DNA from: an uncultured Limosilactobacillus sp.
GTDB lineage: Bacteria > Bacillota > Bacilli > Lactobacillales > Lactobacillaceae
Reading direction: 5' to 3'
DNA: 8,874 nucleotides
NCBI GenBank assembly: GCA_944326735.1
Contig: CALVFC010000049.1
Location: 1-8,874 of the forward strand
Part shown: one piece after another, positions 1-7,555 of the stretch
Position numbering within the stretch: the first letter of the stretch is position 1
How the letters are laid out: the number at the start of each line of letters is the position of its first letter
Made by a program: the position numbers and the translations under genes
The notes under the pieces: model-generated
The model's database searches: none
Seen by the model: the letters and a program-made list of their open reading frames with translations, nothing else
What the model was told of the DNA's origin: nothing

Positions 1-52
1 GATTTTCTAATTCTTGCATAATTTCGTTAATACTTTTTTTTTTATAACTCAC
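1..52 (-). CDS. veg: Probable Veg family protein, N-terminal fragment (runs off the left edge)
   Basis: Only the first 17 codons are in the window. From a GTG at 52 the frame reads MSYKKKSINEIMQELEN and is open to the edge. The stretch SINEIMQELEN lines up, residue class by residue class, with the N-terminal segment TLSDIKRSLDG that I recall for Bacillus subtilis Veg. In Firmicutes veg commonly lies just downstream of rsmA/ksgA, as here. Veg is a short, highly expressed protein linked to biofilm matrix gene control in B. subtilis. The start is uncertain: GTG at 52 has no clear ribosome binding site and lies only a few bases after the expected transcription start, while the in-frame ATG at 19 would drop the conserved-looking segment. 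A run of ten A (minus strand) forms the lysine codons. The assignment rests on a short match plus gene order. Confidence 0.45.
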   Translation of the reverse strand, partial: MSYKKKSINEIMQELEN

Positions 53-63
53 CCCGCTAAGGG

Positions 64-105
64 TATGATACTATTACTTAACATAAAAGTCAATATTGTA
101 TCATA
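64..105. repeat. Inverted repeat enclosing the veg-like promoter
   Basis: TATGATAC (64-71) and GTATCATA (98-105) are perfect 8-base inverted arms. TATT (72-75) and AATA (92-95) extend the dyad if two bases are bulged. The arms cover the -10 box on one side and lie just upstream of the -35 box on the other. This could be an operator, or it could be chance symmetry, since TATCAT is itself the -10 box. There is no T-run to make it a terminator. Confidence 0.5.
65..96 (-). promoter_or_regulatory. Promoter for the veg-like gene, sigma-A type
   Basis: On the minus strand TTGACT (96-91) is followed after exactly 17 bases by TATCAT (70-65). This is a near-consensus housekeeping promoter pointing at the left-edge gene. 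The predicted transcription start is near 58, only about six bases before the GTG at 52. It gives the gene its own transcription in addition to any readthrough from rsmA, since no intrinsic terminator is visible between them. Confidence 0.7.
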
Positions 106-131
106 AGCTCGGTGATAAATCAATCGCGTTT

Positions 132-1025
132 TCAAATTAAATTAGAATCATGAAGGGCGTTCGCCAAATGGATGAACTGCGCCAATGTCAGCTTTTCTGG
201 ACGGATTTGGGGATCAATATTAACTTCCTCCAGAACCGTTTTCATCTGGTCCTTGGTTGTTGCATCCTTACCAACGGTTGATTGGAGGTTATTCCATAAA
301 CTCTTGCGACGGTGAGCAAAGCACCCCCGAATCAGGCCAAATAACTTTCCTTTGTCAAATGGTTGCTCCGCCAACTGTGCTGTACGTTGCTTAAGCACAA
401 CAATTGCCGAATCAACATTTGGTGATGGAACAAAGGCGTGGCGGGAAACATTAAATGCAATATTGGCGTCCATTTGGTACTCAATGGCTAACGTCAATGC
501 CCCGTACTGCTTTGTCCCGGGATGAGCAGTTAAGCGCTGGGCAACTTCTTTTTGCATCATGACCGTGATCGATGCCCAATTAACTGGGGTCGCTAATAAG
601 TTCATCAAGATGGGGCTTGTAATGTAATATGGCAAGTTAGCCACAACCTTCAACGGCCGCGTTGGATCGCTGAACTGCTGCTTGATTAGCTGGGGTAAGT
701 TAACCTTTAAAATATCCTGGTTAATTACCTTTACATTATCGTATGCTGCTAAAGTCTTCGCCAAGACTGGGATCAAATCCTGGTCGATTTCAACGGCTAA
801 AACTTGACCAGCCGCTTGCGCCAAACGCTCAGTCAAAGCACCAATTCCGGGACCAATTTCAATGACGTTATCATTGCGACCGACTTCTGCCGCGTCGACA
901 ATCCGTCTCAGAATTGCCGGGTCAGTCAAGAAGTTTTGCCCAAAGCCCTTTTTGGCGTGGATTCCGTATTCATCCATGATTGAACGCGTCGTCTGCCGAT
1001 TACCAATTTGCTTTGCGCTAGTCAT
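132..1025 (-). CDS. rsmA: 16S rRNA (adenine1518-N6/adenine1519-N6)-dimethyltransferase RsmA (KsgA)
   Basis: This enzyme uses S-adenosylmethionine to dimethylate two adjacent adenines in the 3'-terminal helix of 16S rRNA, late in small-subunit assembly; loss usually gives kasugamycin resistance. The 297-residue length is normal. Visible motifs are FGQNFL (28-33), the SAM-binding EIGPGIG (56-62), the acidic end of strand 2 in VEIDQDL (79-84), the catalytic NLPYY (130-134) and [10 protein letters not shown] (198-207), followed by the C-terminal rRNA-binding helices. The ATG at 1025 has AGGAAGGGAG shortly upstream. It overlaps the end of rnmV by eight bases (ATGACTAG), which suggests translational coupling. 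It is the last gene of the metG operon before the separate veg-like promoter. Confidence 0.97.
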   Translation of the reverse strand: MTSAKQIGNRQTTRSIMDEYGIHAKKGFGQNFLTDPAILRRIVDAAEVGRNDNVIEIGPGIGALTERLAQAAGQVLAVEIDQDLIPVLAKTLAAYDNVKVINQDILKVNLPQLIKQQFSDPTRPLKVVANLPYYITSPILMNLLATPVNWASITVMMQKEVAQRLTAHPGTKQYGALTLAIEYQMDANIAFNVSRHAFVPSPNVDSAIVVLKQRTAQLAEQPFDKGKLFGLIRGCFAHRRKSLWNNLQSTVGKDATTKDQMKTVLEEVNIDPQIRPEKLTLAQFIHLANALHDSNLI

Positions 1026-1584
1026 TTGACTGCTCCCTTCCTAACTGTTGCACTGCCTGTTCGAATGTCTCGCGATCAATTTGAAACATATTCAGTCGTT
1101 TTAATAACTGCTTGCCATTGCCGTAACCAATCCCGAGCAGTTGCCCCAATCGTTCGCGCCGTTTACGAGAATCTTTCTGCCCCACCAGGCCCGCGGTGGC
1201 AAGATCGTCCTTCGTAAATTCAGCTACCGGCGTCGCTTGTTGGGTATAAACATGTTCCAGTGCTGCTTTAATCACTGCCGGATCTGCGTGCTCAACCCCT
1301 AGACTACCGTGCACTTGATCAGGAACACCCTGGTCACGACGAATAAAAGCGTGTTTAACCCCGGGAATAGCCCGGCTAATAGTTTTACGAATCCGTTCAC
1401 CGTTAAAATCCGGGTCGGTGAACACAATCAAACCGCGCTTGGCGGCGAGTTTTTTCAGACGGGCAATGTCATCATCAGAGATTGCCGACCCGTTAGTCTC
1501 ATAGGTATCAGCCTGGACGGCCTTCGCGATTTGTTTTGTATCGTCCTTGCCCTCAACGACAATGACTTCTTTAATCTTGTTCAT
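1018..1584 (-). CDS. rnmV: Ribonuclease M5, 5S rRNA maturase
   Basis: RNase M5 cuts the 5S rRNA precursor on both strands of its terminal helix to release mature 5S rRNA, acting on precursor bound to ribosomal protein L18 in B. subtilis. The 188-residue protein has an N-terminal TOPRIM domain: the glutamate of VVEGKDD (E11) and the DxD of [11 protein letters not shown] (D57, D59) are the expected metal-binding catalytic residues. GVEHA (97-101) and a basic C-terminal half ([10 protein letters not shown], 137-146) fit the family's rRNA-binding part. The ATG at 1584 lies inside the end of tatD (14-base overlap) with AGAAAGAA upstream. Its position between tatD and rsmA is the usual Firmicute arrangement. 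Confidence 0.96.
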   Translation of the reverse strand: MNKIKEVIVVEGKDDTKQIAKAVQADTYETNGSAISDDDIARLKKLAAKRGLIVFTDPDFNGERIRKTISRAIPGVKHAFIRRDQGVPDQVHGSLGVEHADPAVIKAALEHVYTQQATPVAEFTKDDLATAGLVGQKDSRKRRERLGQLLGIGYGNGKQLLKRLNMFQIDRETFEQAVQQLGREQSND

Positions 1585-2389
1585 GAAGTTCTTTCTGACC
1601 TAAAAATAGATTTGCTGCATTGTGATAAGTCCGGTAAGCAACCCGCTCAGTATCGACCTGCTTTAACTCAGCAATCGCGTCAACGACAAACTTGGTAAAT
1701 GCCGGTTCATTTTGCTTCCCCCGGTACGGACTTGGTGTTAAGTACGGGGCATCGGTTTCAACCATCATCCGTTCTAGTGGTACTGCCTGGGCAGATTGTT
1801 GAACCTGTTCTGCAGAGCCAAAGGAAACGACCCCGCTAAACGAAATATACATCCCCAGGTCCATAAACTTTTCCGCCCATTCTGGAGAACCATTAAAGCT
1901 GTGCATAACGCCACCAAATTCGTTAACATGACTATCCCGCAAGATAGGGTAAGCATCAGCTAGCGCATCGCGAACGTGAATGGATACTGGCAGGTGCAGT
2001 TGCCGGGCAATCTCCAGCTGACGGGCAAAGATTTCCTGTTGCTGAAAGTGTGGGGAATGCTGGTCATTGAAATAGTCCAAGCCAATCTCACCAACCCCAA
2101 CGACTGCCGGATCCTGTAAATCAGCGATTAACTGTTTCTCGACAGTCTCGTTATAAAAACGGATGTCTTCAGGGTGCCAGCCAATGATCGCATGCAAGTT
2201 GTCATAATGGTGCGCTAATTTCAGTGCCCGCTCGTTAAGCACGGCATTCGACCCCACCATGTTCATCTCGGTAACGCCATAGTGGCGCGCGCGGGCTTCA
2301 AAAGCCGGGACATCGTTATAAAATGCATCATCATTCAGGTGCGTATGCGAATCATAAATCTTTCGCCAGGCAGCGTGCTGCTTACTCAT
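1571..2389 (-). CDS. tatD: TatD family metal-dependent hydrolase (DNase)
   Basis: This is a TIM-barrel amidohydrolase-type enzyme; studied TatD proteins are metal-dependent 3'-5' exonucleases linked to DNA repair and degradation. The 272 residues carry all the expected metal ligands: HTH in YDSHTHLND (H15, H17), the bridging glutamate in GEIGLDYF (E101), histidines in SIHVRDA (H138) and VMHSFNG (H163), and the aspartate of VETDAPYL (D213), followed by the family signature SPYRGKQNEP (220-229). The ATG at 2389 is one base after the metG stop. The upstream binding site is weak (only GTGG in reach), so translation probably depends on ribosomes finishing metG. The physiological substrate in this organism cannot be read from the sequence. 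Confidence 0.95.
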   Translation of the reverse strand: MSKQHAAWRKIYDSHTHLNDDAFYNDVPAFEARARHYGVTEMNMVGSNAVLNERALKLAHHYDNLHAIIGWHPEDIRFYNETVEKQLIADLQDPAVVGVGEIGLDYFNDQHSPHFQQQEIFARQLEIARQLHLPVSIHVRDALADAYPILRDSHVNEFGGVMHSFNGSPEWAEKFMDLGMYISFSGVVSFGSAEQVQQSAQAVPLERMMVETDAPYLTPSPYRGKQNEPAFTKFVVDAIAELKQVDTERVAYRTYHNAANLFLGQKELHEQD

Positions 2390-2390
2390 A

Positions 2391-4544
<2,154 letters not shown>

Positions 4545-4545
4545 A

Positions 4546-5397
4546 CTAAAATAGGTCCAGTTGTTCCGGCGATTTCGGCGCTAGTCCCGTAAAGTGCAAC
4601 TTCATCATCGATTGCAATTTCAGTGCATTTGGCGCCGCATCCCCCGCAGAATTGTTATTAAAAATGACGCAGATTTCATCTGGCTGCGGCTGTAAGCTCG
4701 TCAACTGGTCCTTCAATTCGGTTAATTCTTGATCACTATAGCGATACAGGGTCCTGGTCTTCCGCCAGCTTTTACCAGCATTATCCCACCCATGTTGATT
4801 ACGGCCGTGTAACCGCACAAGGACCAGGTGGGGATTGGTCGTTGCCAGGAGAAATGGTACCGATGTCACCTTATCATGAGGTTCATCGGCAGCGACCAAC
4901 GTAAAATTCAGGTCCTGACAATACGATAGGAGCGAATCACGAACGCCCGGTTGGTACCAGGACTGGTTGCGAAATTCAACCGCAATTGGCAAATCCCCCA
5001 TCCACAAACGAATTAGTCGTAAGTACTCAATATCCTTTAGCTGGGCATCAAAGTACGGTGGAAACTGAAACAGGATGGTCTTCAATTGTCCTGCCGCAAC
5101 CAACGGCGAAATAGTGTGCCGGTACTGTTGAAACAGCTGCTCGAGTTCACCCCGGTTCTGATTGCGCTTATGGAGGGTCATTCCCTGGTGGGCTTTAATA
5201 ATAAACTGAAAGCCAGATGGGACCTCCGCAAGCCAGTTCTGAATTGTGGCCATCTGGGGGAGGGCATAGAAAAAAGTATCCACTTCGACAGTCGGTAGGT
5301 TTTGTGCATATTCATTTAAGGTCACCGGACGCGACTGATCATGAATAAGGGCCGGATGTTCAGTCCACGTTGTTAGTCCTAAAGTAATTTTGGTCAT
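4546..5397 (-). CDS. DUF72 (YecE-like) family protein
   Basis: DUF72 proteins have a TIM-barrel-like fold and are widespread in bacteria; I know of no settled biochemical function. The 283 residues show the family's features in order: GLTTWTEH near the N-terminus (7-14), VEVDTFFYALP (37-47), a FQFPP strand (110-114), VEFRNQSW (140-147), RLHGRN (195-200) and FNNNSAGDAAPNA (246-258). These conserved acidic, aromatic and asparagine residues would line the mouth of the barrel. No signal peptide or membrane segment is seen, so it is probably cytoplasmic. The ATG at 5397 has an excellent AAGGAGGA site eight bases or fewer upstream. It has its own promoter and appears to be a single-gene unit, because the metG promoter lies behind it. 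Confidence 0.9.
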   Translation of the reverse strand: MTKITLGLTTWTEHPALIHDQSRPVTLNEYAQNLPTVEVDTFFYALPQMATIQNWLAEVPSGFQFIIKAHQGMTLHKRNQNRGELEQLFQQYRHTISPLVAAGQLKTILFQFPPYFDAQLKDIEYLRLIRLWMGDLPIAVEFRNQSWYQPGVRDSLLSYCQDLNFTLVAADEPHDKVTSVPFLLATTNPHLVLVRLHGRNQHGWDNAGKSWRKTRTLYRYSDQELTELKDQLTSLQPQPDEICVIFNNNSAGDAAPNALKLQSMMKLHFTGLAPKSPEQLDLF

Positions 5398-5424
5398 GAA
5401 CAGTCCTCCTTTTCGCTATTACCT

Positions 5425-5453
5425 ATCGTATTAAGATCTGTCTAATAATTCAA
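5425..5453 (-). promoter_or_regulatory. Promoter for the DUF72 gene
   Basis: On the minus strand TTGAAT (5453-5448) and TACGAT (5430-5425) are separated by exactly 17 bases. This predicts a transcription start about 20 bases before the start codon at 5397, with the AAGGAGGA site in between. The position fits a single-gene transcript. Confidence 0.6.
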
Positions 5454-5558
5454 TCTTCTGTGCTTAGCAATTTCTTATTCACGGTAGAAAAAATATTTAT
5501 GCACGAATATGAAAGCTAAAACGCTGTTAAAAGGGGTTTTATACATTGTTAATCAAGC

Positions 5559-5587
5559 TTGCACGCAAAATATGCACAAGTTAAGAT
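5559..5587 (+). promoter_or_regulatory. Possible upstream promoter toward the small gene
   Basis: TTGCAC (5559-5564) and TAAGAT (5582-5587) lie 17 bases apart on the plus strand. If used, it would give a roughly 95-base leader before the small gene at 5687. It is weaker than the promoter at 5627 and may be chance in AT-rich DNA. The rest of 5454-5626 holds no gene I can support, only short near-repeats of TGCAC (5500-5504, 5560-5564, 5573-5577). Confidence 0.3.
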
Positions 5588-5626
5588 CATCACGATGAGA
5601 GCATTTCTTAGACTCCTGAATTTTGC

Positions 5627-5655
5627 TTGAAGGGACAATATGGCCATGTTATCTT
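5627..5655 (+). promoter_or_regulatory. Promoter for the small plus-strand gene
   Basis: TTGAAG (5627-5632) and TATCTT (5650-5655) are exactly 17 bases apart, and a TGT extension (5647-5649) precedes the -10 box. The predicted start near 5662 leaves about 25 bases before the ATG at 5687. This also argues against translation from the in-frame TTG at 5627, since that codon is part of the -35 box. Confidence 0.6.
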
Positions 5656-5671
5656 ACAGGTGAACAATATG

Positions 5672-5678
5672 AAAGGAG
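5672..5678 (+). promoter_or_regulatory. Ribosome binding site that decides the start of the small gene
   Basis: AAAGGAG at 5672-5678 is eight bases before the ATG at 5687. No comparable site precedes the in-frame TTG at 5627 or the in-frame ATG at 5669. It therefore fixes the product at 45 residues. Confidence 0.75.
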
Positions 5679-5686
5679 CGATCAAA

Positions 5687-5824
5687 ATGCTATTAACTGA
5701 TAATATGTTACGCAACGTTCGTTACACAATGACACCAACCGCAGATACCAAGACAGCTGTTACTACAAAGAAGGTGCAACACGCCGTGCCATATAAAGTT
5801 GGTGGCAAGGTCGTATTCTTCTAG
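5687..5824 (+). CDS. Small basic protein of unknown function, 45 residues
   Basis: I do not recognise this protein. It begins MLLTDNMLRNVRYT and ends YKVGGKVVFF. It is rich in threonine (8 of 45) and basic, with seven Lys/Arg against two Asp. It has no cysteine, no membrane-length hydrophobic segment and no evident signal peptide. The gene is well formed: a 17-base-spaced promoter with extended -10, an AAAGGAG site eight bases before the ATG, and a strong terminator 23 bases after the stop. These make translation likely despite its size. It is the only plus-strand gene, lying divergent from DUF72 and convergent with the sirtuin gene. It could be a nucleic-acid or ribosome-associated small protein, or a precursor of a short peptide (a Gly-Gly precedes KVVFF). 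Both ideas are speculation. Confidence 0.65.
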   Translation: MLLTDNMLRNVRYTMTPTADTKTAVTTKKVQHAVPYKVGGKVVFF

Positions 5825-5847
5825 TTAAACGCATTAATAATTAATAT

Positions 5848-5888
5848 AACCGGCTGATAGGAGCAATCCCGTCAGCCGGTTTTATTTT
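5848..5888 (+). terminator. Intrinsic terminator, probably bidirectional
   Basis: AACCGGCTGA (5848-5857) and TCAGCCGGTT (5872-5881) form a perfect 10-base stem with a 14-base loop, which can pair further at GG/CC. On the plus strand it is followed by TTTATTTT, ending the small gene. On the minus strand it lies 11 bases after the sirtuin stop and is followed by an AT-rich but less uniform tract, so it probably also ends the mvaA-to-sirtuin transcript. Confidence 0.9.
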
Positions 5889-5892
5889 GGAA

Positions 5893-6591
5893 TTAAACTG
5901 TTAAGTCCGCAAAGAACTTTGTAGCGTCTGTTTGAATCATCTGGAACTTCACTGGCAATTGAAGGGCTTCTTGGTTAATTGCCAGAATAGTTGCCGCTGG
6001 ATTAGCGTACTCTAACAATCCCGCAAATGGGTATACTTTCATCGAAGTTCCAACAATAACAACAAGGTCGGCCGCTTGCATAGCACGAACTGAGTTAATG
6101 ACGTTCTCCTGCCTAATTCCCTCATCATACAGAACGATGTCAGGACGTAACGGGCCGTCATCCACTTGGTGAATCCGACTCTTTAAATATTCCGCCACGG
6201 GCACGGACTGACCACACTTTTCACAATAAACATTAAATAAGTTTCCGTGAAAATCGATCAGGTGCTTGGTGCCCGCCTCTTCATAGAGGTTATCAATATT
6301 TTGAGTGATTACCGTTGCCCGGTCCTGTTGGGTTAAGGCCGCCTGCTTAGTATGAATGACGTTGGGCTTGGCATCTGGGAAATACAGGTTATCCTTGCAG
6401 AACTTGTAAAAGCCATCCGGGTCCTTCGCAAAGTAACGGTGACTGAGGTAGTATTCCGCATTTTTATCCTTAGTGTACAAGCCATTGGCAGACCGGAAGT
6501 CCGGAATTCCAGACGCGGTCGAAACCCCGGCTCCAGTTAGGAAAACAATGTGTTTTGCCTGGTCAAACAACTGTTGAACTGCTTTTTCCAT
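5893..6591 (-). CDS. Sir2-family NAD-dependent protein deacylase (sirtuin)
   Basis: Sirtuins remove acetyl or other acyl groups from protein lysines, consuming NAD+ and releasing nicotinamide and O-acyl-ADP-ribose. The 232-residue protein has the Rossmann NAD-binding motif GAGVSTASGIPDFRS (20-34), TQNID (96-100), the catalytic histidine in DFHGNL (H115), GTSMKV (181-186) and AINQE (204-208). The zinc module is unusual: one CxxC pair is present (C123, C126), but the second pair, expected shortly before GPLRPDIVLY, is absent. The ATG at 6591 is four bases after the previous stop, with AAGGAAG upstream. It ends the mvaA transcript, before the hairpin. Substrates, and whether it is a deacetylase or acts on other acyl or ADP-ribose groups, cannot be told from sequence. 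Confidence 0.93.
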   Translation of the reverse strand: MEKAVQQLFDQAKHIVFLTGAGVSTASGIPDFRSANGLYTKDKNAEYYLSHRYFAKDPDGFYKFCKDNLYFPDAKPNVIHTKQAALTQQDRATVITQNIDNLYEEAGTKHLIDFHGNLFNVYCEKCGQSVPVAEYLKSRIHQVDDGPLRPDIVLYDEGIRQENVINSVRAMQAADLVVIVGTSMKVYPFAGLLEYANPAATILAINQEALQLPVKFQMIQTDATKFFADLTV

Positions 6592-6595
6592 GTCA

Positions 6596-7555
6596 TTACT
6601 TCCTTACAATATATGGGACATGTTCTTTTTCGAGAAATTCTTTAACTGGCAAGCTGTAAATGCGCTTAAACTCTTCTGGAGTAACAGGGTGCGGGGCATC
6701 CATGACAAATGAATTTTGGCCATCGCTCCGCCGCAGACCGACATAAGCACGCCGACCATTTTGGCGGTCCTTCATGTCGGAATGGAAGATTTCAAAGACC
6801 TGCCGCACTTCCAGTCGTAATTGCCGTTCACTGAGAACTGGCGATAAGGTGGTGAACTTATTATTGTTCAACGCTGGCAAGCCCCATTCCTCCATTTGTT
6901 GATCAAATAGGGAGAACACTTTGATGACACACCGGCGCATATCAAATGGTGACTTAATTGGCTTGGCAGTAATTTCACCATATAATTTTTGAGCAGCTGT
7001 AAAAGCCACTGGGTAGTTAGCTTTCAATGTGTCCGCATACTTGTCGATATGGTCACCGTAAAAGACCAAGGCATCCAGCAAAGTCAACAAACGTAATGTC
7101 CGTTCATCATCGTCGCCGTTTTCTTTGGTGAGCGTATGTTCGATGCCCTTGAGGTATTCTGCTTCAATCTGTTCATCAATCAGGCTATGCTTCCGTTGTT
7201 CTGCCACCACTACCCGGTGCATAGCAACGTTGTACAAGTCCGTTGCCATAATCATCATCTGTTCATCGAGTTGCTTATCTCCCAATGACAATTGGAAGAA
7301 GATCTGCGGGAATCCCCGTAACAGCATCAACAAGTGTAGGAGTTCGTGAGATGCGGTGTAGTTTGGTGCCGTTAGGTCCGTCACGATAATTACCAGACCA
7401 CCAGGCAAAGTCTTCTGTGTTGCCTGGTCATGACGCACATACCCCGCCTTATCACCATGAAATTGAACAAATACCGTTCCTTCTGGATAAAGTTGGTTAA
7501 CTTGGTCCAGCAAGGCCTTGTTAGTTTCATTTAATTTAATCTCTTCTTCAGCCAT
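6596..7555 (-). CDS. Uncharacterised protein with zincin-like HELLH motif
   Basis: The function is unknown to me. I have a vague memory of similar lactobacillar proteins being labelled 'IpaB/EvcA family', a name that says little. From the ATG at 7555 it has 319 residues. Near residues 68-77 it contains TASHELLHLL, a match to the HExxH zinc motif of metallopeptidases, at the start of a helix. About 24 residues later comes LDEQMMIMATDLYN, whose acidic residues could supply a third ligand. The rest is helical and charged, with no signal peptide or membrane span, so a cytoplasmic protein is expected. GAGAGGA ends eight bases before ATG 7555 but only two before the upstream GTG at 7561, so the ATG is preferred. 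It overlaps the end of mvaA by eight bases and is followed four bases later by the sirtuin gene. Confidence 0.85.
   Translation of the reverse strand: MAEEEIKLNETNKALLDQVNQLYPEGTVFVQFHGDKAGYVRHDQATQKTLPGGLVIIVTDLTAPNYTASHELLHLLMLLRGFPQIFFQLSLGDKQLDEQMMIMATDLYNVAMHRVVVAEQRKHSLIDEQIEAEYLKGIEHTLTKENGDDDERTLRLLTLLDALVFYGDHIDKYADTLKANYPVAFTAAQKLYGEITAKPIKSPFDMRRCVIKVFSLFDQQMEEWGLPALNNNKFTTLSPVLSERQLRLEVRQVFEIFHSDMKDRQNGRRAYVGLRRSDGQNSFVMDAPHPVTPEEFKRIYSLPVKEFLEKEHVPYIVRK

Noticed and set aside
1309..1698. 129-codon plus-strand open frame opposite rnmV and tatD
   Set aside because: It lies antisense to two well-supported conserved genes, has no promoter or binding site of note and no recognisable product.
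5509..5523. Catabolite-response-like site ahead of the small gene
   Set aside because: ATGAAAGCTAAAACG lacks the central CG of the cre consensus and poorly matches the second half-site.
5529..5540. AAAAGGGGTTTT as a terminator hairpin
   Set aside because: A four-base A/T stem with a four-base loop is too weak, and no gene ends beside it.
5627..5686. TTG at 5627 as start of the small gene, giving 65 residues
   Set aside because: The TTG is part of the predicted -35 box, lies upstream of the predicted transcription start and has no ribosome binding site.
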